A DNA stretch of 64,000 nt from Pseudoflavitalea rhizosphaerae (GCF_003991355.1 NZ_RCSU01000005.1:310001-374000); one strand, 5' to 3'. Positions 36,878 through 45,877 are shown, counted from the first letter of the stretch. The notes: generated by a model not told the origin, from the sequence alone. Translations and numbers: made by a program.

Positions 36878-37600
36878 ATGGCTCAATCTTCTATCATTGA
36901 AACCATTAAAGCTATCGAAGTAGAATCCCCGGTTGACAAGATCATCCGGCAGTTGAAGCAGCTGATGAGCGACGGGCACCTGAAGCCCGGCGACCGCCTG
37001 CCGGCAGAACGCATCCTGGCCGAGAAATTCGGTGTGGGCAGGACTTATGTGCGCGATGCCATCCGCAAACTGGAATTCTACGGACTGCTCAAAACATCGC
37101 CCCAGAGTGGTACCTACGTGGCCCATTACAATATCCAGATGATGGAAGGTATCCTGAACGATATCATCAATTTTAATAAAGATGATTTCTCCGCGCTTAT
37201 TGAAGCACGTTATTATATGGAGATCAATGCAGCAAGGCTGGCCGCGCAACGCAGAACAGATGATGATCTCGCTGCCCTCAAAGCAGCTGTGGACGCCTAT
37301 GATGCAAAGATCAACGCTAAGGAGAATGCTGTACAGGAAGACATGTTCATTCATCTCCGGATCGCCAATGCCGCCAAGAATTCCGTGATGGAATCCATGC
37401 TGCTCTTATTGCTGCCCGATATCATCCGCAATATCATCGAAAAGAAGATCTGCGGAGATTACCGGAGCGGGGAAGCCATGGCCGAACACCACGAAATATT
37501 GAAAGCGATTGCCGATCAGGATGCTGATGCAGCAGGTCTCGCCATGGCCAATCACCTGGACGATATCCTGCGCATCAGTCGAACCAAAACCACCTGGTAA
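36878..37600 (+). CDS. GntR-family transcriptional regulator (FadR/FCD subfamily)
   Basis: A 240-residue regulator. The N-terminal winged helix (about 15-85) has the GntR signature: GHLKPGDRLPAERILAEKFG, then VGRTYVRDAIRKLEFYGLL. The C-terminal FCD ligand domain (about 100-235) carries the usual metal-binding acid/His set: ALIEARYYMEI, EDMFIHLRIAN, MAEHHEIL and MANHLDDI. FCD regulators of uronate pathways bind hexuronates or 2-keto-3-deoxygluconate-like acids. The gene lies 10 bp after the lipoprotein and 18 bp before the PL6 lyase, inside the operon it probably controls. The UxuR-like palindrome at 30371 is the likely target, making this an autoregulated repressor released by an alginate breakdown product. 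Effector and sign of regulation are inferred. Confidence 0.92.
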   Translation: MAQSSIIETIKAIEVESPVDKIIRQLKQLMSDGHLKPGDRLPAERILAEKFGVGRTYVRDAIRKLEFYGLLKTSPQSGTYVAHYNIQMMEGILNDIINFNKDDFSALIEARYYMEINAARLAAQRRTDDDLAALKAAVDAYDAKINAKENAVQEDMFIHLRIANAAKNSVMESMLLLLLPDIIRNIIEKKICGDYRSGEAMAEHHEILKAIADQDADAAGLAMANHLDDILRISRTKTTW

Positions 37601-37618
37601 CCTCTAAACACTCAGGCT

Positions 37619-39952
37619 TTGAAAAAAAGAATCAATCCGTTGTTGCTCACTGCAACCCTGCTGCTGGCCATGAACGCAGGTTACAGCCAGCGCATACCCG
37701 TGAAAGATGACCAGGAACTAAGGTCGGCGCTGAATAAAGCAAAGCCGGGCGATAGTATCGTACTCGCTGATGGCGCCTGGAAAGACATGGCAATGTACAT
37801 TACCACCAGCGGCTCTGCCGGAAAGCCCATCGTGGTGATGGCCGAAACACCCGGCGGTGTGAAATGCACCGGCAATTCATTCATCCGTTTCGGCAGTGAC
37901 CATGTGACCGTTTCCGGATTGCATTTCACCGATGGCTATGCCGTGAAAGAATCCATCGTGGATTTTAGAAAAGGAGACAGGCTGGCCAATCATTGCCGGC
38001 TCACACAATGCGTATTCGAGAATTTCAGCAAGCCCAGCCGCTCCGATAATGATCACTGGATCACGCTTTGGGGAAAGAAGAACCGCATCGATCATTGTGT
38101 GATCGGTAATAAGCTCAATGCCGGCACCACCCTCATTGTGGAACTGAATGATGAAAGATCGCAGCACAATGAACATAATATCGATAGTAATTTTTTCAAA
38201 GGCCGTGAACCACTCGGTTCCAATGGCGGAGAAACCATCCGGATCGGTGTGAGCCGTTACTCGCTCACCAGCAGCAATACACTGGTGCATCATAATTATT
38301 TTGAAAAATGTAATGGGGAAGTGGAGATCATCTCCGTGAAAAGCTGCAACAACCGGCTCACAGAAAACACTTTCTTTGAAAGTGAAGGCGGACTGGTGCT
38401 ACGCCACGGTTCGGGGAATATCGTGCTCAATAATATTTTTATCGGTAACAACAAACCCTATACCGGCGGAGTGCGCGTGATCAATCCCGGCCATACCGTT
38501 GCCAATAATCTTTTCATAGACCTTGCCGGGAAAGGCTTCCATGGCGCTTTCACTGTTTTGAACGGTGTGCCCAATTCGCCACTGAACAGGTATATGCAGG
38601 TGACGGATGCAGATATTCATCACAATACATTCGTGAACTGTAAGACCATCCTTTTTGGCGCAGGTAAAGACGAGGAACGTACACTGCCCCCGGCACGCGT
38701 AACCTTCAGGGATAATTTCATTCAGACCAATAATGCAACGCTGTATGAAGATGCCAACAAAGACGGCGGTATCACGTTCACCAACAATCGCTATTCCGCC
38801 AAAAGCGTTGCCACTGCCCCGGCAGGATTTGGCGCTGAAAAGCCAACGATCATTTCAATTACCTGGGCCGGTCAGCAATTCAAGGTCCCTGCAGGGAAAT
38901 ATGGCGCTGATCTCAGTAAACTGAACTGGATGAGCGCCCAAAATACCGGAGCTGCCTGGTTCAGGCCTGAGCAGCCTGTTGCCGGCAAACCTTCAGTACA
39001 TACTGTTGCTGCTGCAGACAGTCAGCAAATAAATGTGATCATCAACAATGCAAAACCCGGAGATATCATTGAATTGAATGAAGCCGGACTATACAAGATC
39101 ACTGAGCCACTGGTGATCAGCAAACCAATTGTGATCCGGTCAGCTTCCGGTCTCAAAGCAAAGCCAGAACTGGTGAGCATTGCCACCAACAGCCTGCCAG
39201 CTTTTATGGTGATCGAACCCGGCGGCAGCCTGAGTACAGCCCGGATCATTTTCAACAGCGCCTTTGAAAATTATGGTGCTGTGAGATCAGGGATCGCAAC
39301 AGGGACCAAACCTGCAAGCCCTCATTATATCCTCAAAGTGGAGGGTTGTGAGTTCATCAATTTTGGTGAAGGCGGACATGTCTGCATCAAAGGCGCCAAA
39401 GGCACTTATGCAGATTCTGTGCTGATCAGCAATTGCATTTTTCGCAACAATGCCGGTATGGGCATCGATTATGGTGCGGAAAAAGACGACAAAGGCATTT
39501 ACAATGTAGCCTATTTGCGCGTGGAGAATTCTGTATTTGCCAATACACTCAGCGGCGCCATCAATGTATACAGGGGTGGGAACGACGAAAGCACTACCGG
39601 TCCTACTGTTCATATCAACCATTGTACTTTCCATAATGTTGAGAACCGTATGCAGGGCACCGTAGTGAAACTGATAGGTGTACAGGTGGCCAGCATCACC
39701 AACAGCGTTTTCAATTACAGTGGCAAAGGCGGCAGGATCATCTGGTTTGAAGAAATGGCCTGGGATAATCTTACAGTGGATTACTGCAATGTGTTCAACA
39801 GTGGCCGCATCAGCACTTTCTTTGGCAAAGCCACGGGTAAAAATATCCTGAACAGGAAACCATCCTTCAAAGACGTTGCCGGCAATGATTTCAGGCTGGC
39901 GCAAACAAGTGGCTTAACTGGTAACGACAATAAGCCCATGGGCGTACTCTAA
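37619..39952 (+). CDS. Alginate lyase, polysaccharide lyase family 6 (chondroitinase-B-like)
   Basis: A 777-residue exported enzyme. It appears to start with TTG at 37619: no ATG is placed suitably, and the TTG opens on a perfect signal peptide (MKKRINPLLLTATLLLAMNA, ending GYSQ). The first 400 residues form a parallel beta-helix of the chondroitinase-B/AlyGC kind, with Lys241 in EIISVKSCNN and Arg262 in LVLRHGSGN, matching the catalytic Lys/Arg pair of PL6. A second beta-helix region (about 455-777) follows, as in two-domain PL6 enzymes. PL6 enzymes cleave alginate by beta-elimination, leaving unsaturated ends. There is no lipobox, so a periplasmic location is likely. The gene's stop overlaps the ATG of the PL17 gene, coupling the two lyases. 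Confidence 0.88.
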   Translation: MKKRINPLLLTATLLLAMNAGYSQRIPVKDDQELRSALNKAKPGDSIVLADGAWKDMAMYITTSGSAGKPIVVMAETPGGVKCTGNSFIRFGSDHVTVSGLHFTDGYAVKESIVDFRKGDRLANHCRLTQCVFENFSKPSRSDNDHWITLWGKKNRIDHCVIGNKLNAGTTLIVELNDERSQHNEHNIDSNFFKGREPLGSNGGETIRIGVSRYSLTSSNTLVHHNYFEKCNGEVEIISVKSCNNRLTENTFFESEGGLVLRHGSGNIVLNNIFIGNNKPYTGGVRVINPGHTVANNLFIDLAGKGFHGAFTVLNGVPNSPLNRYMQVTDADIHHNTFVNCKTILFGAGKDEERTLPPARVTFRDNFIQTNNATLYEDANKDGGITFTNNRYSAKSVATAPAGFGAEKPTIISITWAGQQFKVPAGKYGADLSKLNWMSAQNTGAAWFRPEQPVAGKPSVHTVAAADSQQINVIINNAKPGDIIELNEAGLYKITEPLVISKPIVIRSASGLKAKPELVSIATNSLPAFMVIEPGGSLSTARIIFNSAFENYGAVRSGIATGTKPASPHYILKVEGCEFINFGEGGHVCIKGAKGTYADSVLISNCIFRNNAGMGIDYGAEKDDKGIYNVAYLRVENSVFANTLSGAINVYRGGNDESTTGPTVHINHCTFHNVENRMQGTVVKLIGVQVASITNSVFNYSGKGGRIIWFEEMAWDNLTVDYCNVFNSGRISTFFGKATGKNILNRKPSFKDVAGNDFRLAQTSGLTGNDNKPMGVL

Positions 39953-42090
39953 TGAAGACTAATATCATGAAGACATTCTTTCTTTCCATATCATTGGTTT
40001 TTGCAGCTTTGGTGGGGCAGGCGCAATCACATCCTTCCATCATGCTCACGCAGAAAAATATCGAAGCCGTACGCAGGGGGATCAAAGATTTTCCCATCAT
40101 GGCATCCAGTTACAAAACTGTAAAAAAGGACGCGGAGAAAGCCCTGAAGTCCGGTATCGAAGTACCTGTGCCCGCGGATGGCGGTGGCGGTGTAACCCAT
40201 GAAAAACACAAAAAGAATTACCAGCAGGCGCTTGCCTGTGGTGTTGCTTACCAGGTGACCAACGATGAACGCTATGCGAAATTTGTCAGGGACCTGCTGC
40301 TGGAATATGCAAAACAATACAATACCTGGGGCCGTCATCCCAAACGCAAACAGGAACCCGGCGGAAAGATCTTCTGGCAGAACCTGAACGACTGCGTCTG
40401 GCAGGTGTATATGATCCAGGCATACGATTGTGTGTACAACGCTCTCAGTGCAGCCGACAGGAAAAAAATAGAAAACGATCTCTTCGCAAACGTGGTAAAA
40501 GAACTGAGCGAAGTGAACGGTTCCATTTTCAATAAGGTGCATAATCACGGTACCTGGAGCGCAGCAGCTGTGGGGATGACAGGTTATGTATGCGGCAAAA
40601 AAGAATGGGTACAGGCCGCCCTTCACGGAAGTAAACTGGATGATAAAGGCGGTTTTCTTGCGCAGCTCAACCAGTTGTTCTCGCCCGATGGCTATTACGC
40701 AGAGGGTCCTTACTACCAGCGTTATGCGATCCTGCCCTTCATGATCTTCGCCAAAGCCATTCACCAGTACGATCCCAAATTCGGTATCTATGATTTCAGA
40801 AATGGACTACTGAAAAAAGCCGTGAACACAGCCTTACAATGTACATATACCAACAGGGTTTTCTTTCCCCTCAACGATGCTATAAAAGACAAGACCTACG
40901 AAACGGAGGAAATGGTATACGCAGTGGATCTCGCTTACAGTGAAATGCAGGCCGGCGATGACCTGCTGGACATTGCAAAACAACAGGACCGCGTGATCAT
41001 CAGCGATGCAGGCTTACAGGTGGCGCAGGCCATCGATGCAGGCAGGACCAAACCATTTGCCTACAAGCCTATGTGGATCAAAGACGGTGCAGATGGTAAA
41101 GGCGGTGGCATCGGTATCCTCCGCAGTGGCGCTAATGCAGACCAGTTTGCAGTAGTGATGAAAGCCGGCACACAGGGCATGGGCCATGGCCATTTCGACC
41201 GGCTCAACCTGCTCGTATACGATAATGGCACTGAAGTATTCAGTGATTACGGAGCCGTTCGCTTCCTCAACGTGGAAACCAAGAACGGGGGCAACTATAC
41301 CAAAGAGAACGATTCCTGGGGCAAACAAACAATTGCCCACAATACAATTGTTGCTGATGAACAATCACACTTCAACAGCAACGAAAAGAAAGGGGAGGAG
41401 ACAACGCCATCACTGGTGAACTTTACTGTCAACGAAAAATTCCAGGTAGTGAGCGCCGAAGAAAAGAATGCATACAAAGGAATAACACTCTGGCGTACTG
41501 CCATTCTCTTCACTCCCGAAGGAACTGACAAAGCCCTGCTGCTGGATGTATTCTCCGTGAACAGTGACCAACCACACCAATACGATCTCCCTTCCTGGTA
41601 CCAGGGGCATATCACAGACCTGCCTTTCCCTTCAGAGATCAACGGAAAACATCTGCCGGCCCTCGGCAACAGCAACGGTTACCAGCATCTCTGGCTGAAC
41701 GGGACCGGCGCACCCGCAAAAGGAAAGCAATATATAACAGTGCTGAATAACCGCAGATTCTATACCACCACTTTCCTGGCCGATACTGCCACCCGTATCA
41801 AATTGGTGACGCTCGGCGCCAATGACCCCAACCTGAATCTGCGCAATGAAAAAGCATTCATAGTGTCGCAGCCCGCTGCAAAGGAACATACATTCATCAG
41901 CATCACCGAGCCGCATGGCAGGAACAATACCATTGCAGAAGTGACCACCGGCGCCAGCGCCGCCGTGAAAGACCTGAAACTGGTCGGCGCCACCAGCAAC
42001 ACTGTGCAGTTCCGTTTCTCTTACAAAAAGAAATCATATACCGTCAGCATCAGGAAAAATGATCCGAAATCATTCCTGGTGATTGAATAA
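39952..42090 (+). CDS. Oligoalginate lyase, polysaccharide lyase family 17 (Alg17C-like)
   Basis: A 712-residue exported enzyme; the signal peptide ends near VGQAQ (about residue 25). An N-terminal alpha/alpha-toroid (about 27-380) is followed by a heparinase II/III-like beta-sandwich (about 385-700). Residues match the PL17 catalytic set: Asn198-His199 in KVHNHGTWS, a Tyr in EGPYYQRYA (near 255) and His412/His414 in GMGHGHFDRLN. PL17 enzymes release 4-deoxy-5-keto monomers (DEH precursors) from the ends of alginate oligomers. It probably acts in the periplasm on oligomers from the PL6 enzyme. The ATG overlaps the PL6 stop; a second Met at 39967 is also possible. The next gene encodes a KdgF-like cupin that acts on the released sugar. 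Confidence 0.92.
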   Translation: MKTNIMKTFFLSISLVFAALVGQAQSHPSIMLTQKNIEAVRRGIKDFPIMASSYKTVKKDAEKALKSGIEVPVPADGGGGVTHEKHKKNYQQALACGVAYQVTNDERYAKFVRDLLLEYAKQYNTWGRHPKRKQEPGGKIFWQNLNDCVWQVYMIQAYDCVYNALSAADRKKIENDLFANVVKELSEVNGSIFNKVHNHGTWSAAAVGMTGYVCGKKEWVQAALHGSKLDDKGGFLAQLNQLFSPDGYYAEGPYYQRYAILPFMIFAKAIHQYDPKFGIYDFRNGLLKKAVNTALQCTYTNRVFFPLNDAIKDKTYETEEMVYAVDLAYSEMQAGDDLLDIAKQQDRVIISDAGLQVAQAIDAGRTKPFAYKPMWIKDGADGKGGGIGILRSGANADQFAVVMKAGTQGMGHGHFDRLNLLVYDNGTEVFSDYGAVRFLNVETKNGGNYTKENDSWGKQTIAHNTIVADEQSHFNSNEKKGEETTPSLVNFTVNEKFQVVSAEEKNAYKGITLWRTAILFTPEGTDKALLLDVFSVNSDQPHQYDLPSWYQGHITDLPFPSEINGKHLPALGNSNGYQHLWLNGTGAPAKGKQYITVLNNRRFYTTTFLADTATRIKLVTLGANDPNLNLRNEKAFIVSQPAAKEHTFISITEPHGRNNTIAEVTTGASAAVKDLKLVGATSNTVQFRFSYKKKSYTVSIRKNDPKSFLVIE

Positions 42091-42100
42091 AAACAAGATC

Positions 42101-42439
42101 ATGAAAGCAAGCAGTGAATTTCAGTTTGAGCAGGAGATCCCCTGGGAAGACCTTAACAATGGCATTCAAAGACAGGTTTACGGCTATGACGACAAGATCA
42201 TGCTCGTGAAAGCGAAATTTGATAAAGGAGCTGTAGGCGCCCTGCACGAGCACCATCATTCACAGGTGACCTACGTGGAAAGCGGTGTTTTCGAAATGAC
42301 CATCGGCGATGAAACCCAGATCATCCGCAAAGGCGACGGTTACTACGTTCCGCCACATGTGGTCCATGGCTGTGTATGCCTGGAGCCCGGACTGCTCATT
42401 GATGTTTTCAGTCCCCTCAGAGAAGATTTTTTACCCTGA
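42101..42439 (+). CDS. kdgF: KdgF-like cupin, uronate ring-opening
   Basis: A 112-residue single-domain cupin. The track of the frame includes a TTG at 42083, but the ATG at 42101, 10 bp after the PL17 stop, is better. The metal-binding pattern of the cupin barrel is visible: HEHHHSQVTYVESGVFEMTI in motif 1 (two His, a Gln) and GDGYYVPPHVVHG in motif 2 (a His). KdgF catalyses conversion of 4,5-unsaturated monouronates from pectin and alginate to the linear 5-keto sugar (DEH) and is a normal member of alginate operons. There is no signal peptide, so it should act in the cytoplasm. The position between the exo-lyase and the importer/reductase fits exactly. Confidence 0.85.
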   Translation: MKASSEFQFEQEIPWEDLNNGIQRQVYGYDDKIMLVKAKFDKGAVGALHEHHHSQVTYVESGVFEMTIGDETQIIRKGDGYYVPPHVVHGCVCLEPGLLIDVFSPLREDFLP

Positions 42440-42462
42440 TCCCTTCAATAAAAATCATTACA

Positions 42463-43359
42463 ATGAGAAAGATCATTTTAGCCTTCTTCCTTTTCTTGTC
42501 GGTCTCTGCTATGGCACAGAATGAAGTAAAGGATACTGTAAAGAAAGTTCAGCTACTTCCCGGTTATACATCACAGATAGATGTGGTATACACAAAGGGC
42601 AAGGACTGGGAGCAGAAACTTGACCTCTACCTGCCTCCCAATAACGGAAAGCCTACTCCCGTGCTGATCAATATCCACGGTGGCGGCTGGAACCACGGCA
42701 CCAAGGAATCACAGACCGGATTCAGTACATTCTTCAAGATGGGATTTGCCGTTTGCAATATCGAGTACCGCCTCACTCCACAGGCTACAGCTCCTGCTGC
42801 TGTTGAAGACGCTCGTTGTGCGCTGATCTACCTGATCAAGAATGCCACAGCGCTCAATATCGATGTGAACAGGATTGTGGTGATGGGCGGCAGCGCCGGT
42901 GGTCACCTCGCCCTGATGACTGGTTTACTCGGCAATGATCATCGTTTCGATACAAACTGTCCCGGTACTGAAAACATAAAGGTAGCCGCCATCATCAACA
43001 AATACGGTATCGCCGACGTGAATGACTGGGCCTATGGCAAAAACATCACCAGCAAATCAGCCACCCGCTGGCTGGGGAGCAAAGCGAATGATCCGGACTT
43101 CGTCAAATCCGTTTCGCCGATCAACTTCGTGAACAGGAACAGTCCTCCCGTTTTCATCGTTCATGGCGATGCCGACCCTACAGTACCTTACCAGCAATCA
43201 GTAGCCCTTCACAAGAAATTGCAGGAAGCCGGTGTAAAAACAGAATTCATGACCATCGAAGGCGGTAAGCACGGTGGCTTTCCGAGAGAGCAAAACTCTG
43301 AGCTGAACAAAGCGATCACCAAATTCCTAAAGGACCTGGGTATTCCCGATAAGAAGTAA
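42463..43359 (+). CDS. Exported alpha/beta-hydrolase, esterase (BD-FAE/acetyl-esterase type)
   Basis: A 298-residue exported enzyme; the signal peptide ends near SAMAQ (residue about 19). The alpha/beta-hydrolase core shows the oxyanion-hole segment NIHGGGWNHGTKES, the nucleophile Ser in VVMGGSAGGHLAL, an acidic residue in VHGDADPTVPYQQS and the His in EGGKHGGFP. Relatives include carboxylesterases and acetyl-xylan esterase-like enzymes. Classic algal-alginate loci do not need an esterase, so its presence suggests that O-acetylated alginate, as made by Pseudomonas and Azotobacter, is a substrate. This is inference from context. It lies 23 bp after the cupin gene and before the palindromic element at 43456. 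Confidence 0.85.
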   Translation: MRKIILAFFLFLSVSAMAQNEVKDTVKKVQLLPGYTSQIDVVYTKGKDWEQKLDLYLPPNNGKPTPVLINIHGGGWNHGTKESQTGFSTFFKMGFAVCNIEYRLTPQATAPAAVEDARCALIYLIKNATALNIDVNRIVVMGGSAGGHLALMTGLLGNDHRFDTNCPGTENIKVAAIINKYGIADVNDWAYGKNITSKSATRWLGSKANDPDFVKSVSPINFVNRNSPPVFIVHGDADPTVPYQQSVALHKKLQEAGVKTEFMTIEGGKHGGFPREQNSELNKAITKFLKDLGIPDKK

Positions 43360-43455
43360 GTAATGTGAACTGTACCGTGATATGAATTAGAGCAGTGAAA
43401 TGTAGCAATGTGATTTGATTAGATGAAAAAATGTGAAGTCTGGTAATGTAGGACA

Positions 43456-43605
43456 GGCCGTGAATATGCCAGGTAAGACGGGCCCTGGAAACGTAAGCGA
43501 AGAAGTTCATCAAAGAACCTTCGCTCATCTTTCCTCCCCATCCCTCGATCATATTCTCCCGCGCCGGTTCGTTTCCCAGCCCACCTTACCTGGCATATCA
43601 CGGCC
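43456..43605. repeat. 150-bp nested inverted repeat between esterase and MFS gene
   Basis: The outer arms GGCCGTGAATATGCCAGGTA (from 43457) and TACCTGGCATATCACGGCC (ending 43604) are inverted copies with one indel; pairing continues inward through GGGCCCTGGAAACG against CGTTTCCCAGCCC. Inside, AGCGAAG-AA-GTTC and GAACCTTCGCT (43496-43526) form a second hairpin. Together this is a stem with a branched loop. No terminal duplication or transposase is seen. It may be a small non-autonomous mobile element or an RNA structure between the esterase and the MFS genes. Confidence 0.65.
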
Positions 43606-43634
43606 ACAACTCCCAAATACAAGCTCATCAAAAA

Positions 43635-44972
43635 ATGAACGATTTGAAACCAATAGAACAAATAAAAAGCAATCGCTTCCAACTTAAAGGAATGCGTTGG
43701 TGGATCATTTCATTGATCGGGCTGGCTACTATCATCAATTACATAGACCGTGGCGCCATCAATTTCATGTGGCCATATATCTATAAAGACTTCGGCATCG
43801 CCGACGAAGACAGCAAGAACTCGCTCGCGCTGATCACCACATTTTTTATGATCGCTTACGCCATCGGGCAAACAGTGACCGGAAAAATGATGGATGCCAT
43901 CGGAACGCGATTGGGCATGGCCGTTAGCATCATCGGATGGAGTATTTCCATAGGACTGCATGCGCTGGCAAAAAACATTCTCAGCTTCAATATCTTCCGC
44001 TTCCTGCTCGGTATCAGTGAAGCCGGCAACTGGCCCGGGGCCACCAAGAGCAATGCTGAATGGTTCCCACCCAAAGAGCGGGCCATTGCACAGGGCATCT
44101 TCGGTGCAGGCGCCAGTATCGGCGGTGTGATTGCAGCGCCCGTGATCGCTGCGCTTTTCCTGGCCTTTGGCTGGAAGATAACATTCCTGGTGATCGGCGT
44201 ACTGGGCTTTCTCTGGCTGATCCCCTGGTTGTGGATCAACAAGAATACGCCCGACAAACATCCCTGGATCACGGAAGAAGAAAAAGCGCATATACAGGGT
44301 GGTAAGATGGAAGCATCCGGTCCACAGGCATCTGCTGTAGTGTATTCCTGGAAAGAATTATTGCAATTCAGGAATACCTGGGGCATTCTCACCAGCAGGT
44401 TCTTTATCGATCCGGTGTGGTGGATGTTCGTTACCTGGCTGCCTACCTTCCTCAAGGAGCAATACCAGTTTGATATGAAGCAGATCGGGGCATTTGCCTG
44501 GGTGCCCTATTTCTTTGCGGCAGTGGGCGGATTGACCGGTGGTTTCTATTCCTCTGCGCGCATCAAACGTGGAGTAGATGCAGCGAAGGCGAGGAAGAGC
44601 GCTGTTACTATCGGCAGTGTGATCATGCTGGTTTCGCTCACGGTGATAGCATATTATCTGGATGAATTAAAGAACCAGCCATCGATGGCCATTGCCTGTA
44701 TCAGCGCAACTTTATTCGGGTTCCAGTTCCTCATCAATAACCTGCAGACATTGCCCGGTGATTATTTCCATGGAAAGAATGTAGGCGTGGTTGCAGGAAT
44801 GGGCGGCACTACCGCCGTTGCAGGAACGCTGATCACAACCTGGATCGTTCCCGTGATCACCAAAGTAAGTTATACATCATTCTTCATCATGGGCGCGCTG
44901 ATGGTGCCGCTGGCATGGTGCTGTATCATGTTCATTTCATCCAAAAAACAATTTAAACAAGAGAATATATGA
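43635..44972 (+). CDS. MFS transporter, ACS (hexuronate/ExuT-like) family
   Basis: A 445-residue polytopic inner-membrane protein with about 12 helices. The N-terminal sequence (RWWIISLIGLATIINYIDRG) matches the ACS family signature INYIDR, and NWPGATKSNAEWFPPKERAI is the ACS motif near helix 4. ACS members include hexuronate (ExuT), glucarate and KDG importers. In this operon it should carry unsaturated uronate or DEH from periplasm to cytoplasm using the proton gradient. It is separated from the esterase by 275 bp containing the nested repeat, so a separate promoter or processing site may exist. Its stop overlaps the start of the reductase gene by four bases (ATGA). Confidence 0.92.
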   Translation: MNDLKPIEQIKSNRFQLKGMRWWIISLIGLATIINYIDRGAINFMWPYIYKDFGIADEDSKNSLALITTFFMIAYAIGQTVTGKMMDAIGTRLGMAVSIIGWSISIGLHALAKNILSFNIFRFLLGISEAGNWPGATKSNAEWFPPKERAIAQGIFGAGASIGGVIAAPVIAALFLAFGWKITFLVIGVLGFLWLIPWLWINKNTPDKHPWITEEEKAHIQGGKMEASGPQASAVVYSWKELLQFRNTWGILTSRFFIDPVWWMFVTWLPTFLKEQYQFDMKQIGAFAWVPYFFAAVGGLTGGFYSSARIKRGVDAAKARKSAVTIGSVIMLVSLTVIAYYLDELKNQPSMAIACISATLFGFQFLINNLQTLPGDYFHGKNVGVVAGMGGTTAVAGTLITTWIVPVITKVSYTSFFIMGALMVPLAWCCIMFISSKKQFKQENI

Positions 44973-45721
44973 GACTAAAGGGAAAAGTTGCCATTGTATC
45001 CGGTGGTGCAAGGGATATTGGCCAGGCCGTATCCGTAAAGCTGGCAAAGGAAGGTGCCAAAGTGGTAGTGAATTATTTCAGCAGCGAGCAACGGGCGCAG
45101 GAAACCCTGGCTGCTATCAAAGCGATCGGCGGAGAAGCGATTGCCGTGAAAGGCGATATGAGCAAAGGGGAGGATGTTGCCAGTGTAGTGAGTGCTGCAC
45201 AAAAAGCATTTGGCAACGAGATCCATATCCTGGTGAATGTGGCTGGGGGAATGGTGGCGCGTAAACTGATTGCCGATATGGACGAAAATTTCTGGGACCA
45301 TGTGATGGGCCTCAATGTAAAATCTGCATTCCTGCTCACCAGGCAGGTAGTACCTCATATGCCCGCAGGCAGTGCCGTGGTGAATTTTTCATCCCAGGCG
45401 GGCCGCGATGGCGGTGGTTTTGGAGCCTCTGCCTATGCTACAGCCAAAGGTGCGGTGGCCACATTCACCAAAGCGATGGCCAAAGAGCTCGGGCCGAAAG
45501 GCATTCGCGTGAATGCAGTGGACCCTGGTATGATCGCTACTTTCTTCCACGACAGTTTCACCAAACCTGAAGTGCGCCAGAACGTGGCCAATTCTACTCC
45601 GCTGCGCAGGGAAGGAAAGGCAGAAGAAGTGGCTGACCTGGTGGCTTATCTCGCCAGCGATGAAGCTAGCTTTATTACCGGGGCCAATATCGATATCAAC
45701 GGGGGAACTTATTTCTCCTGA
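44969..45721 (+). CDS. SDR oxidoreductase, probable DEH reductase
   Basis: A 250-residue classical short-chain dehydrogenase. The cofactor loop is SGGARDIGQA (replacing TGxxxGIG), the NAG motif is NVAGG, and the catalytic Ser-Tyr-Lys set is visible as NFSSQAG, then SAYATAKGA. The sequence ends in a typical IDINGGTYFS. In alginate operons the SDR converts 4-deoxy-L-erythro-5-hexoseulose uronate (DEH) to 2-keto-3-deoxygluconate with NAD(P)H; the genomic place, coupled to the importer by an ATGA overlap and preceded by lyases and KdgF, makes that the likely job here. The family alone would also fit other sugar or acyl reductases. A terminator follows, ending the locus. Confidence 0.85.
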   Translation: MRLKGKVAIVSGGARDIGQAVSVKLAKEGAKVVVNYFSSEQRAQETLAAIKAIGGEAIAVKGDMSKGEDVASVVSAAQKAFGNEIHILVNVAGGMVARKLIADMDENFWDHVMGLNVKSAFLLTRQVVPHMPAGSAVVNFSSQAGRDGGGFGASAYATAKGAVATFTKAMAKELGPKGIRVNAVDPGMIATFFHDSFTKPEVRQNVANSTPLRREGKAEEVADLVAYLASDEASFITGANIDINGGTYFS

Positions 45722-45764
45722 TATCGTCAATCCGTATTCTTCATTTTTTTACTGGTTATGTAGC

Positions 45765-45790
45765 GGGCTGCGCAAAAGTGCAGCCCTTTT
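45765..45790 (+). terminator. Terminator of the alginate locus
   Basis: GGGCTGC (45765-45771) pairs with GCAGCCC (45780-45786) across GCAAAAGT, followed by TTTTCTTATCTT. It lies about 45 bp after the SDR stop. Confidence 0.85.
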
Positions 45791-45843
45791 CTTATCTTGG
45801 AACAGGTAGTAACCGGCCTACAAAAGGATTCAACCGCATGATG

Positions 45844-45851
45844 TAATTTTG
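45844..45851 (+). promoter_or_regulatory. Candidate -7 box of the methyltransferase gene
   Basis: TAATTTTG fits TAnnTTTG and lies 26 bp before the ATG at 45878. No clear TTTG is found at the expected -33 distance, so support is partial. Confidence 0.4.
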
Positions 45852-45877
45852 ATTGTATAACCAGGAAAAGAAAGTAT

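Noticed and set aside
43316-43552. 78- and 87-codon minus-strand frames over the nested inverted repeat
   Set aside because: They run through the palindromic element and have no coding feel; the apparent frames reflect the inverted structure.
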